Below, piece after piece: positions 1 through 7,294 of a DNA stretch of 45,399 nucleotides; position 1 is the stretch's first letter; each line of letters starts with the position of its first letter. Location: IMG/VR virus record IMGVR_UViG_3300038553_000011, positions 1 to 45,399 of that record. The stretch is one strand, 5' to 3'. The notes under the pieces are model-generated. The model saw only the letters and a program-made list of their open reading frames with translations, was not told the origin of the DNA and ran no database searches. Both the position numbers and the translations under genes were made by a program. Origin of the DNA: a virus.

Positions 1-1371
1 ATGGTATGGAGAGGGCGCGTGCTCACAGACGCGAAAATCAAGGCGGCGAAGCCCCGCGACACCGCTTACAAGCTGGTCGACGCCGGGCAACTCTACCTGC
101 ACGTCACGCCGGCTGGTGGCCGGCACTGGCGGATGAATTACACCTATGGGAAAAACGGCCAGGGCAAGCCCGCGCAGAAGACGCTGAGCTTCGGGCCCTA
201 TCCGCAGCTGACCCTGCTCGACGCCCGGCGCAAGCGCGACGAGGCGAAGGAAATGCTCCGCGAGGGGCGCGACCCCGCCGTCGAGCGCAAGGTCGCGACA
301 CAGGCGCGCGCCGCCGAGAACGAGAACACGTTCAAGATTGTCGCGCTGCGCTGGCACGAACTGCGCCGGCCGACTTGGTCGACCGTGCACGCCGCCGACG
401 TGATGCAAAGCCTCGAGCGCGACGTTTTCCCCGAGATCGGCGACTTGCCGCTGAACAGCATCGAATCGCCGAAGGTGCTGGCGCTGCTAAACGCGGTCGA
501 GCAACGCGGCGCGATCGAGACGGCGCACCGGCTGCGCCAGCGGATCTCCGACATATTCGTCTATTCGATCGCCACCGGGCTCGCGAAGGCAGACCCGGCC
601 GCTTCGCTGGGCAAGGCCTTGCGCAAGAAGCCGCGTGCCAAAAAGCAGCCCTCGATCATCGATCGCATCCGCGATCACGACGGCCAGCTGAAGGCGGTTC
701 GCGAAATGCTCCGGGCCTGCGACGACGAGCGCTGCCGCGCGTCGACCAAGTTCGCGCTTCGCTTGCTCGCGCTGACCGCGGTTCGGCCGAACGAAATCCA
801 GAACGCCCGGTGGGACGAGCTGGAGGATCTGGACGGCGCGGAGCCGCTATGGCGCATCCCGGCCGCGCGCATGAAGGGCGATCAGGACCGCAAGGCCGAG
901 GAGGAGGGTGACCACCTTGTGCCGCTCTCGCGGCAGGCGGTCGAAGTGATCAAGGCGCTGCGCCCGCTGACTGGCGGCTATGCCCTGATGTTCCCGAGCG
1001 AACGGCACGTGCACCGGCCGATTTCGGAGAACACACTTCGCGCGCTGCTGATCCGCGCCGGCTTCTACCAGCGCCACGTGCCGCACGGCTTCCGCGCCGC
1101 CTTCTCGACCATCATGAACGACCGCCCGGATCGGCAGGAAGGCGATCGCGCCGTAATCGACCTGATGCTGGCCCACGTGCCCAAGGACAAGGTTGAGGGC
1201 GCTTACAACCGTGCCTCGTACATGCCGCGGCGCCGGGAGATCGCGCAGGAGTGGGCGGATATGGTGACGGCGGGGCTGGAGCCACCCGAAGCGCACGTGG
1301 GGCGGCCGATTCGTTGGGCAGACACGAAGCCGCTGGGACCGAGGAAGCACCTTCAGCAGGAGGCGCACTGA
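1..1371 (+). CDS. P4-type tyrosine recombinase / prophage integrase
   Basis: This 456-residue protein is a site-specific recombinase that would integrate and excise the prophage. The N-terminus has the DUF4102-like arm-binding domain of P4-type integrases (about residues 7-95), followed by a core-binding domain and the catalytic domain. Visible catalytic residues are Arg262 (in VRPNE), His362 and Arg365 (HGFR), His392 and the probable nucleophile Tyr402 (AYNR). A GTG at 19 with GGAG about 8 bases upstream gives a start that fits the family better than the ATG at 1. The last 25 residues (from about Leu426) extend beyond the usual fold, and their coding sequence recurs at 2032-2106. P4-type integrases usually target the 3' end of tRNA genes; that site would be upstream, outside the window. 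Confidence 0.93.
   Translation: MVWRGRVLTDAKIKAAKPRDTAYKLVDAGQLYLHVTPAGGRHWRMNYTYGKNGQGKPAQKTLSFGPYPQLTLLDARRKRDEAKEMLREGRDPAVERKVATQARAAENENTFKIVALRWHELRRPTWSTVHAADVMQSLERDVFPEIGDLPLNSIESPKVLALLNAVEQRGAIETAHRLRQRISDIFVYSIATGLAKADPAASLGKALRKKPRAKKQPSIIDRIRDHDGQLKAVREMLRACDDERCRASTKFALRLLALTAVRPNEIQNARWDELEDLDGAEPLWRIPAARMKGDQDRKAEEEGDHLVPLSRQAVEVIKALRPLTGGYALMFPSERHVHRPISENTLRALLIRAGFYQRHVPHGFRAAFSTIMNDRPDRQEGDRAVIDLMLAHVPKDKVEGAYNRASYMPRRREIAQEWADMVTAGLEPPEAHVGRPIRWADTKPLGPRKHLQQEAH
1282..1347 (+). repeat. Integrase-tail repeat, copy 1 (inside integrase)
   Basis: These 22 codons encode the integrase tail from PPEAHVG to PLGPRK. They match the 22 codons at 2032-2097 at 20 of 22 amino acids. 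Ten codons differ only silently, two give replacements (Ala/Val, Trp/Arg) and ten are identical. Confidence 0.9.
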
Positions 1372-1961
1372 TGCCCGGATCGCCAGACGCCACCGCTTGG
1401 ATCTCGGCTGGCGCGGCGGTGGTGCAGGCGGTCGGCGCGGTCGCAGCCATTTGGTATTCTGGAAAACTGGCACGCGACGCGGCGAAGCGGGAGAGGGCAG
1501 CAGATGAAGCAAACGCCCGTCGGATCGACGAGGCAAACGCGGCAGCTGCCGAGCAACGGCGGCTCGATCGCGAGGAGGCCGAGCGCCGACGGGTCATTGA
1601 CGAAGCGCGTACGTTCAATCGGCCGATCCGGTTGGCCCTGGACCTCATTCGGCAGGCTCGGCAGGAAGTTGAGGATCTCCGCGAGCAAATGCAGCGGAAC
1701 GCTGCTGCCGGGGAGCTATCGCTGTACGGGATGGGGTTCCAAGGGGCTGCTTATCAAGTGTTGAGGGATCGCCTGCCCGAACTCATCAACGAGGCTCACG
1801 ACGCGCCGACATCGGCAGCGATCAAGGAAGCATTTGGAGTGTTCGACCAAATTTCCGGGGCAAGGCGCGCCGATCGATGGGTGCAGGACCTCGACACTCG
1901 ATTATCGCAAATTGACGACGTGGTTCGTGACCTTGAAGATCGACTACACCCGACGAGCTAG
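1371..1961 (+). CDS. Membrane-anchored coiled-coil protein, integrase-linked cargo
   Basis: No family was recognised for this 196-residue protein. Residues about 9-28 (from WISAGAAVVQAVGAVAAIW) form one hydrophobic helix. It is followed by a long charged helix rich in Ala, Glu and Arg (about residues 30-80) that should be a cytoplasmic coiled coil, then a mixed alpha-helical C-terminus. The ATG overlaps the integrase stop by one base (TGATG), with AGGAGG at 1358-1363, so translation is probably coupled to the integrase. Such proteins next to integrases can be lysogenic-conversion or exclusion factors; that role is inference from position only. Confidence 0.75.
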   Translation: MPGSPDATAWISAGAAVVQAVGAVAAIWYSGKLARDAAKRERAADEANARRIDEANAAAAEQRRLDREEAERRRVIDEARTFNRPIRLALDLIRQARQEVEDLREQMQRNAAAGELSLYGMGFQGAAYQVLRDRLPELINEAHDAPTSAAIKEAFGVFDQISGARRADRWVQDLDTRLSQIDDVVRDLEDRLHPTS

Positions 1962-2031
1962 GCCGCTGCCCGCTCGACGAGAACCTGATCCGTCCATGCT
2001 TCACCTGGTCCCCGCCCATCGTGTCGAGGCG

Positions 2032-2106
2032 CCGCCCGAGGTACACGTCGGGCGACCGATTCGCCGGGCGGACACAAAGCCGCTCGGGCCGAGAAAGGCC
2101 GCTTAA
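2032..2106 (+). pseudogene. Remnant of a second integrase C-terminus (tail repeat, copy 2)
   Basis: The plus-strand frame ending in TAA at 2104-2106 reads PPEVHVGRPIRR and then ADTKPLGPRKAA, the same tail as the integrase. Nothing upstream in this frame resembles an integrase, so only the 3' end survives. The many silent differences from copy 1 suggest it descends from a diverged integrase gene and is not a recent tandem copy. Its stop overlaps the next start (TAATG), copying the coupling seen between the real integrase and the first cargo gene. Confidence 0.8.
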
Positions 2107-2579
2107 TGAACCAAGGTCAGATTATTTTTGAGGCAGCCAAGCTTCTAGGGCAGCTTGTCGGCGCGATCTTCGTAGCGTGGCTAACTGTGCGCTGGGCCCT
2201 TGCCCGCTACAAGCAAGAGAAACTCTGGGAACGGCGCCTCGGTATCTACTCCGAGATCATTGCCAATCTAGCTGAAATGCGGCGAACCTGCGAGGTCCTC
2301 TTTGAGCACCACGTTCGGATACACCCAATTACGTCCGAACATGAGAAGGTTCTCGGCGAACGCTACCGCGCAGCTAAGCGGCGATTCGAGGAAGCGGCGG
2401 CGGGTGCATCATTGACACTGCCACCGAGGACGATCGCCGTCATTCAAGCACTGCAAACAGCGCTCGAACGTTTGTTTACGCGGGAACTGAACATAGCCGA
2501 CGCAGAGGACGAGGAGTACGGCTTACTCGACAAAGCGATCAAGGAACTTGAGAGGTTTGGACGCGAGGATGTGGCCTGA
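2106..2579 (+). CDS. Single-TM helical protein, second integrase-linked cargo
   Basis: This 157-residue protein of unknown family begins with an amphipathic stretch and one hydrophobic helix (about residues 10-30, LLGQLVGAIFVAWLTVRWAL). A long helical cytoplasmic domain follows with YKQEKLWERRLGIYSEI and several charged heptads. The pattern of a TM helix followed by W(E)RRL-Y-I is common in small bacterial membrane proteins of unknown role. It starts one base into the stop of the integrase-tail remnant and would formerly have been coupled to that integrase. Its local composition is less GC-rich than the integrase, consistent with separate acquisition. Confidence 0.75.
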   Translation: MNQGQIIFEAAKLLGQLVGAIFVAWLTVRWALARYKQEKLWERRLGIYSEIIANLAEMRRTCEVLFEHHVRIHPITSEHEKVLGERYRAAKRRFEEAAAGASLTLPPRTIAVIQALQTALERLFTRELNIADAEDEEYGLLDKAIKELERFGREDVA

Positions 2580-2660
2580 AGAAGCGCCACTCCGACGTCG
2601 CGGTGTGAGGTGTAGCCCGCCCCTTCCGGTGGTTAGAGCGGGGCGACCGGCCTTTCCGTC

Positions 2661-2676
2661 CAGGGTCCGGACCCTG
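2661..2676. other. Perfect 16-bp palindrome between convergent genes
   Basis: CAGGGTCCGGACCCTG is its own reverse complement. It lies between the rightward cargo gene and the end of the leftward early operon. It could be a bidirectional transcription stop, although no T-tract is present on either side, or a dimeric protein binding site. Confidence 0.5.
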
Positions 2677-2774
2677 TCTGCTCCCCGTCGTGCACAACGA
2701 GGTGGTGGCGAAGCGGTTTGCTCAGCGGGCTGCCTCAATCGGCTCGTCAACTATATCGCGCCAGGCGCGTCGAG

Positions 2775-3038
2775 TCACGGCATATCGCGTTTCGCCAGCA
2801 AGCCGTCGCGCCACGCCTTCACCTCGTTCTCGCTCCAGCGCGTCGACGCGCCACCCGGCTTGCATGACTTCGGGAACTTGCCGTCCCGCATGAGCCGATA
2901 GATCATCGTCTTTCCGATGCCGGCGATCTCGGTGACGACGGCGAGCGGGATAAGGCGGTCGTCGAGCCCATAGTCGACCTCGCGCTTGGCGATGCGCTCG
3001 GCCGCGCGGCTGGTCGCCGCGGTGGCGTGGTTCTTCAT
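2775..3038 (-). CDS. AlpA-family HTH regulator, likely excisionase or integrase regulator
   Basis: This 87-residue protein carries the short winged-helix domain of the AlpA/MerR-like class. The motif reads LIPLAVVTEIAGIGKTMIYRLMRDGKFPK, followed by the wing and SENEVKAWRDG (about residues 27-75). AlpA-type proteins regulate or assist P4-type integrases, and this gene is the last of the leftward operon, directly facing the integrase. A role in excision is therefore plausible but inferred. The start ATG at 3038 overlaps the preceding gene by four bases. Confidence 0.85.
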   Translation of the reverse strand: MKNHATAATSRAAERIAKREVDYGLDDRLIPLAVVTEIAGIGKTMIYRLMRDGKFPKSCKPGGASTRWSENEVKAWRDGLLAKRDMP

Positions 3039-3217
3039 GGTCGGCGTCTCCCGTCGCGGCAGTAGCCGCATCGTCCGTCGACAAGGCGCGGCATCTGCTC
3101 GCCGCACCCGTCGCATTCGCCCGGCTCGCCGGCAGGCATCGGCTCGCGCGCGGCGCGAAGGGTTACGTCGAGGTGCTGCTGCAGGCAGTCGTTGGCTCGA
3201 TCGGCGACGTCAGCCAT
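3035..3217 (-). CDS. TraR/DksA-type zinc-finger protein
   Basis: This is a 60-residue protein. Its N-terminal helix (MADVADRANDCLQQHL) and C-terminal C4 zinc finger (Cys35, Cys38, Cys50, Cys53) match small phage TraR homologues, which bind the RNA polymerase secondary channel and alter transcription without ppGpp. The start at 3217 was chosen because the family typically begins MAD; a TTG-type extension to 3226 adds only three residues. It overlaps both neighbours. Confidence 0.8.
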   Translation of the reverse strand: MADVADRANDCLQQHLDVTLRAAREPMPAGEPGECDGCGEQMPRLVDGRCGYCRDGRRRP

Positions 3218-3398
3218 GCGCGCCAACCGTCGCGATTTCCTGCGCGATCACGAAGCATTGATCGGGGTACTGCTCGCGAAGACGGAGCGCTTCCGCTTCG
3301 GCTTCCGCGAACGTGGCGTGCTTCGGGCGGCGGCTCTGGCGCCCGTCATCCTTGTGCAGCCGATATGGCCCTTCGATCCGGGTCGTCTGGCTCGTCAT
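3210..3398 (-). CDS. Small hypothetical early protein
   Basis: This 62-residue protein has no recognised family. It reads as a compact alpha/beta fold: an N-terminal strand (RIEGPYRLHKDDG), a helix (FAEAEAEALRLREQYP) and a final strand (CFVIAQEIATV). It sits in the leftward operon with 4- to 8-base overlaps on both sides. The function is unknown. Confidence 0.65.
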   Translation of the reverse strand: MTSQTTRIEGPYRLHKDDGRQSRRPKHATFAEAEAEALRLREQYPDQCFVIAQEIATVGAHG

Positions 3399-3718
3399 TG
3401 GCGCTGTCCCTTCAGTCGCGCGGGGTTGATCGGGGCCCAGACGATCGCGTTGCGACCGCTGGCATTCTTCCGGCGCTGGCCGCTGTCTCGAACCTTGCCG
3501 AGCCTCGATAGCTCGGTCAGGCGGGGCCGGATCGAGAGGATCGAAAGGCCCAGCCGCCCGGCGACCTCGTCGGCAGTCAGGCCATTGCTCCGCTCGACGA
3601 CAGCCAAGGCGCGAGCGCGCAGCTGCGGCGCCGTGTCGGCGATTTCGTCGGCAGCGTCCTGCGAGGTGGCGCGCGCCTGCGCGCCCGGCTGGTGCGGGTA
3701 GGTGAAAAGGTCGCTCAT
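3395..3718 (-). CDS. Winged-helix DNA-binding protein
   Basis: The 107-residue protein has an N-terminal linker and a winged-helix motif at about residues 35-85. It reads QLRARALAVVERSNGLTADEVAGRLGLSI and then RPRLTELSRLGKVRDSG, ending in a wing. The layout resembles phage replication or helicase-loader-like HTH proteins and MarR-like domains, but no exact family was recognised. The ATG at 3718 follows the four-base overlap with the upstream gene; upstream in-frame codons have no protein-like character. Confidence 0.72.
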   Translation of the reverse strand: MSDLFTYPHQPGAQARATSQDAADEIADTAPQLRARALAVVERSNGLTADEVAGRLGLSILSIRPRLTELSRLGKVRDSGQRRKNASGRNAIVWAPINPARLKGQRQ

Positions 3719-3984
3719 GCCGCTGACCTCAATTGAATGACGGTGGTGTCGGCGCGCTCGCCATCGTCCGGCCCGCCGATCAGCGATGCCCAGCGGCCGC
3801 AAACGCGGCTGGCGTGCGTCGTCGGAAAGACGCTGACGATGACGCCGTTCGGAAGCACCACCGATTTAGGCGGCTCGACCTCGCACGTGCCGACGTTCCG
3901 TTGAGGTGCGACCTCGCGGGTCGCATTGGCGAACTGCGCGCCGTCCTCGTCCCACCAGCGGCAGGTTTCACAGCGCCGGCTCAT
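3715..3984 (-). CDS. Cysteine-rich, probably zinc-binding small protein
   Basis: This 89-residue protein has a CETCRWW motif near the N-terminus, then single cysteines in GTCEVEPP and RVCGRWA. Four cysteines in this arrangement suggest one zinc site. Similar CxxCxWW proteins are frequent in phages and alphaproteobacteria but have no assigned role. The start at 3984 overlaps the stop of the upstream gene (ATGA). Confidence 0.7.
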   Translation of the reverse strand: MSRRCETCRWWDEDGAQFANATREVAPQRNVGTCEVEPPKSVVLPNGVIVSVFPTTHASRVCGRWASLIGGPDDGERADTTVIQLRSAA

Positions 3985-4946
3985 GCCGCATAGACCTTGT
4001 CGACGAAGCCGCGCCCGCGGACCATCGTCTGATTGACCCATGTGATCCGCTCGGCCGAGAGGCGGCGAATATGGCCGCGGCGGAGGTGCGCGCGACACGT
4101 ATTGCGATCCCCCTCGCCCGATCCGTCACCGCCGAAATCGGCGCCCGCCAATTCGAGCACGTGGAAGCCGTACAGGGGCGGCTTGCCCTTTCTGACCCGC
4201 TGCTTGTTGAGCAGGGCCGGCGCCGGGTGCGCGCGGGTCGAAACGTTCTTACAGGCGAGCGCGCAAGCGAGATCGATGTACGCGTTCACCTCATCCATGA
4301 GATCGGCAAGGATGCCCTCGCGGGCACGCTCCGACCCGCTGGTGAGCGTTGCCATCGCGAGCGTCTCCGGAGAGACGATTATCGGGCTGGCGGGCAATGC
4401 CCGGGCTGCAGCCTGCGATTTGCTGATGCGCCCGGCCGCAATCATGAGGTCGCGAAATTCCCCGGTGCCGGGGTGATCCATCCAGCCGCCTTCATATTCG
4501 AAGTGCACCGCCGCAGCGATCGGCATCCATTTCTGATGCTCGTCATAGAAGGCGATCGAGGCGACCACGAAGCCCCGCGGCAGCGGCGGCATCGCGCCCA
4601 ACATCGTCGGCGGAAGATCGTCGGTGTAGTCCCACGCCAACGCGATCCGGCGAGAGCATGGGGATGCCGTATAAAAGCTGTCACCCCACTCGTTGCCCTG
4701 AGCGACATACTCCAGCGCCACGACCGGGAAGGGTGGGCGCAGGGCTGTCGCCGGCAGCTCGGGTCGCGGCTTGCCCCGATCGAGCAGCGTGCCAAAGTCG
4801 GGGAGGATGAACACCTCCGCCTGCTTGAGCTTGCCGATCAGGTACTCGACTCCGACCGCGGTGATAGGCGCGGAGCGCCGGGCCTCGATCGCCATCGCGG
4901 ACAGGTCAGCGATGGCCTTCGGCGTGAAGTTTAGCGGCTGGGTCAT
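3981..4946 (-). CDS. Conserved phage-type hypothetical protein
   Basis: This 321-residue protein is the longest product of the leftward operon. It has an N-terminal helical part (FTPKAIADLSAMAIEARR), a central segment with WDYTDDLPPTML and a C-terminal part with HLRRGHIRRLSAERITWVNQTMVRG. That RRGHxR...W(V/I) ending recurs in uncharacterised proteins of alphaproteobacterial phages. No catalytic motif was identified. The ATG at 4946 has GGAGG about seven bases upstream and overlaps the small membrane gene before it. Confidence 0.72.
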   Translation of the reverse strand: MTQPLNFTPKAIADLSAMAIEARRSAPITAVGVEYLIGKLKQAEVFILPDFGTLLDRGKPRPELPATALRPPFPVVALEYVAQGNEWGDSFYTASPCSRRIALAWDYTDDLPPTMLGAMPPLPRGFVVASIAFYDEHQKWMPIAAAVHFEYEGGWMDHPGTGEFRDLMIAAGRISKSQAAARALPASPIIVSPETLAMATLTSGSERAREGILADLMDEVNAYIDLACALACKNVSTRAHPAPALLNKQRVRKGKPPLYGFHVLELAGADFGGDGSGEGDRNTCRAHLRRGHIRRLSAERITWVNQTMVRGRGFVDKVYAA

Positions 4947-5071
4947 GCCCGGCCTCCCCGCCCGAAGAGAGCGCTGAAGCGGTGAGCCTGCAGGCGAATG
5001 CTGATGACCAGCGCCCAAGCGGCGGCGACGAATGCGGACCCGAATAGCCCGCCGATGAGGTAGGCGCCCAT
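4943..5071 (-). CDS. 42-residue single-TM protein
   Basis: This small gene reads MGAYLIGGLFGSAFVAAAWA, continues LVISIRLQAHR and ends with a basic tail, giving one N-terminal TM helix and a positively charged cytoplasmic end. It fits exactly into the operon: ATGA overlap with the downstream start at 4946 and two bases after the upstream stop at 5074. A GGAG lies about eight bases before the ATG. That exact packing is the main evidence that it is real. Confidence 0.65.
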   Translation of the reverse strand: MGAYLIGGLFGSAFVAAAWALVISIRLQAHRFSALFGRGGRA

Positions 5072-5073
5072 GA

Positions 5074-5553
5074 TTAGAGCTCCACCACGCCGGTACGGCG
5101 CCGACGCTTGAAGAAAACCCGGTTGGCCTCGGTCTGGAAGGCGTCGCCGAGCGCGGCGTGATTCTGATCGATCTCACAGCACATGAAGTCGAACAGCGTC
5201 TCGATCGCCGTCTGCACTACCTCAACCTCGCCGTCTGGCGCGGTCGCGCAGCTCGCATGCAAGTCGTGGGCGGCGACGATATGGAACTGGAGGACCATCG
5301 CCTCCGCCCAGCTGTCGGGGACCTGATGCAGGATCGCCACGCGCACCGCGTCGGTTTCCCGCGTGAGATCCTTCAAGGCGTTGCCTAGAAGAAGCGCGTC
5401 GGTTTCGTCCTTGCCGTCGCGCGCTTCGCGTTCGGCATTCTCGACGACCCGATACTCGGCCATCGTTTCCTCGTAGCGCTTGTGCATCGCCATGGTCGGC
5501 GAGGGCTTGCGCTCGGCCATCTGAGCGCTGGCGGGGGCTGTTGGGGCGATCAT
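5074..5553 (-). CDS. Hypothetical early protein, mainly alpha-helical
   Basis: This 159-residue protein has no recognised family. Its low-complexity N-terminus (APTAPASAQ) is followed by predicted helices. A repeated acidic and aromatic pattern (LFDFMCCEIDQNHAALGDAF) precedes a strongly basic end (FFKRRRRTG). Its ATG overlaps the upstream stop by four bases, so it belongs to the leftward operon. Confidence 0.65.
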   Translation of the reverse strand: MIAPTAPASAQMAERKPSPTMAMHKRYEETMAEYRVVENAEREARDGKDETDALLLGNALKDLTRETDAVRVAILHQVPDSWAEAMVLQFHIVAAHDLHASCATAPDGEVEVVQTAIETLFDFMCCEIDQNHAALGDAFQTEANRVFFKRRRRTGVVEL

Positions 5554-5912
5554 TTTTCGTTCTCCCGCAGGGGAGCACCGAGCGCAGCGCGCAGGATCGG
5601 CGAAGCGTCCCCGAGATCAGTGGCGAGCTTGTCGAGAAACTCGGGCGAATAGTTGTAGCTGCGGGCTGGACCCGGCCGCATCGGGGGCTCGCCGAGGCGA
5701 GGTTCAAACTCGCGCAAGATCAGCGGGAACGCCTTCAGCAGACCGTCCTCTGCGGTCTTCGCCGGCAGCACCATGAGCGTCGCGAACGTATCCGAGGCGG
5801 ATTCGCCAAGGCGGTCCATGACCTCGTCGGGGCACGGCGTAGCGTAGTACATCGCCAGTTCGGCCAGCTTCCACGCTTCGAACGCGGCGACGATCTCCGG
5901 GGAGGCGCTCAT
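5550..5912 (-). CDS. Hypothetical early protein
   Basis: This 120-residue protein is mostly helical at the N-terminus (PEIVAAFEAWKLAELAMYYA) and ends in a variable proline-rich part and a second helix. No family was recognised. It is flanked by ATGA overlaps on both sides. Confidence 0.65.
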   Translation of the reverse strand: MSASPEIVAAFEAWKLAELAMYYATPCPDEVMDRLGESASDTFATLMVLPAKTAEDGLLKAFPLILREFEPRLGEPPMRPGPARSYNYSPEFLDKLATDLGDASPILRAALGAPLRENEK

Positions 5913-6643
5913 GCTGACTCTCCCGGACGAACGTCGGCGTTCTTGCCGGCGAGAGCTGCGACGTCGCGGGCGATCCACGGGCCAGCTTCGGCGGTGAACC
6001 CTTCGTTGATTGCGATCCAGACTTTGTCGCGCAGCGCCTCATGAGACGGCGCGAGCGTCATGATCATCGCCATGATTTGCCGATTGTTTGAGAACCGCTC
6101 CTCGCCCTCCTCGATCAGGGCCTCGAGTTGCTTCAGCGATTGGGAAGGCTCCGCGCCGAGCTTGCGCAGCCGGATACATTCCTCCTCGACCTTGCTCTTG
6201 GCCCGGCACAGCCAATCGAACGCAATGGCCGAGGCGCCATAGTCGCCGTAGGCGCGGGACCAATCGAGGTGCAGCAACTCATCGATCGCGTGCACGACCT
6301 GCTGCTCGTTGCCGTCCAGCTTCTCGACGTGGCCGATCAAAGACAGCGGGCCGTGTTCCGCCAGCGCCCGGTCGACCCAGCGCGTCTGGTCTCCCGTCGG
6401 GACGTGCAGGAGCAGGCGGGCCACGACACCGGGGACCGTGGTGGCGAAGTTGCCGCGCACCTGATCCTCGTCCTCGATCATCTTGGCGTCGATCGCGGCG
6501 AGTTCGGCCTCGGGGTGCTGCTCGACGGGCTTGTCGTCGAAGCTGTACCCATAGGCGCGGGCAGCGCGGATGCGCTCGTAGGCACCAAGGATTTCGGCGT
6601 CGGGGCTCTCGGGATCGAAAGCCGGCGTGTCGAACATCGTCAT
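5909..6643 (-). CDS. Hypothetical early protein
   Basis: This 244-residue, acidic, predicted all-helical protein has no recognised family. Charged helices include EDEDQVRGNFATTVPGVVAR and KSKVEEECIRLRKLG, and the C-terminus is amphipathic. The start at 6643 overlaps the upstream stop. Its place near the front of the leftward operon, where lambda encodes anti-host and recombination functions, is the only functional hint. Confidence 0.65.
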   Translation of the reverse strand: MTMFDTPAFDPESPDAEILGAYERIRAARAYGYSFDDKPVEQHPEAELAAIDAKMIEDEDQVRGNFATTVPGVVARLLLHVPTGDQTRWVDRALAEHGPLSLIGHVEKLDGNEQQVVHAIDELLHLDWSRAYGDYGASAIAFDWLCRAKSKVEEECIRLRKLGAEPSQSLKQLEALIEEGEERFSNNRQIMAMIMTLAPSHEALRDKVWIAINEGFTAEAGPWIARDVAALAGKNADVRPGESA

Positions 6644-6915
6644 CGCGCGGCCTCCCCAGCAAAGAGGGACAGCGCGACGAGGCGTGCGATGCCGTCGAGC
6701 GCCATCGCGTGGAGACGAGGATTGAGCGAGGCGAGCGCGTCAGCGCCGGGGCTTTCGCCCGAGTCGCTCCATCCCGCTTCGAGAACGTGCAGGAGGGCAA
6801 ACGCCTGCTCGCCGGATGTAACGGCGAGATCCTCCGCGCTGGTGTCGAACGGCTTCATACCGTTGATGTGGAACGCGTTCAGGGCAGCGGTTCCGGCTTT
6901 GCTGTCGGTGCTCAT
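6640..6915 (-). CDS. Small hypothetical early protein
   Basis: This 91-residue protein contains a segment typical of small helical bundle proteins (KPFDTSAEDLAVTSGEQAFA followed by LLHVLEAG) and a second helix (LHAMALDGIARLVALSLFAG). No family was identified with confidence. It has ATGA overlaps with both neighbours. Confidence 0.62.
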   Translation of the reverse strand: MSTDSKAGTAALNAFHINGMKPFDTSAEDLAVTSGEQAFALLHVLEAGWSDSGESPGADALASLNPRLHAMALDGIARLVALSLFAGEAAR

Positions 6916-7259
6916 GCCGCCACGGCCCGGCGCTCGGCATGCGCCTTCTCGTTGATTGCGCCGACGATCGCCTCGACGTCGACAAGGAGGCCGCTGACGA
7001 CTTCGAAAATCAGCCAGTTGTCGGACAGGCGGCTGCTGAAAGCGGCGTTGACGGTGCCTCCGTTGACGGGAGAGGCAACAGAGAGATCGTGCAACTCGCC
7101 GAGGGCGTCATTGAAGAGGACGCGAAGGCGCTCAATTGCGCACGTCACGTTGTCCAAGGCACCGGTGACGGAGTTGATGATGGGCGTGGGGCGCTCGAGG
7201 TCGGGCGCAACTGGTCGTTCGCGCACCGCTATGGGTGCGCGGGATGCTTCGGCGGCCAT
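6912..7259 (-). CDS. First gene of the leftward early operon, hypothetical
   Basis: This 115-residue protein has an N-terminal linker followed by helices (SVTGALDNVTCAIERLRVLF and LIFEVVSGLLVDVEAIVGAI). No family was recognised. The ATG at 7259 has an excellent GGGAGG seven bases upstream, but that Shine-Dalgarno is locked in a 9-bp hairpin (7267-7294). A TTG at 7277 is less likely because it lies in the hairpin loop. It is the first gene after the leftward promoter at 7370-7398. Confidence 0.68.
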   Translation of the reverse strand: MAAEASRAPIAVRERPVAPDLERPTPIINSVTGALDNVTCAIERLRVLFNDALGELHDLSVASPVNGGTVNAAFSSRLSDNWLIFEVVSGLLVDVEAIVGAINEKAHAERRAVAA

Positions 7260-7266
7260 AAGCCAA

Positions 7267-7294
7267 CCTCCCTGCAAGTGTGAAAGCAGGGAGG
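7267..7294 (-). promoter_or_regulatory. Hairpin sequestering the first Shine-Dalgarno of the leftward operon
   Basis: CCTCCCTGC and GCAGGGAGG form a perfect 9-bp stem around a 10-base loop. In the leftward mRNA the downstream arm contains the GGGAGG Shine-Dalgarno of the gene starting at 7259. Translation of the operon's first gene should therefore need melting or a trans-acting factor. Confidence 0.6.

Noticed and set aside
1834-2105. Plus-strand 90-codon frame as a genuine gene
   Set aside because: Only its last 24 codons have meaning, as an integrase-tail remnant; the front overlaps the first cargo gene in another frame.
2600-2700. tRNA-like or att-like sequence downstream of the cargo genes
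   Set aside because: No acceptor stem, anticodon loop or T-loop consensus could be assembled; only the palindrome stands out.
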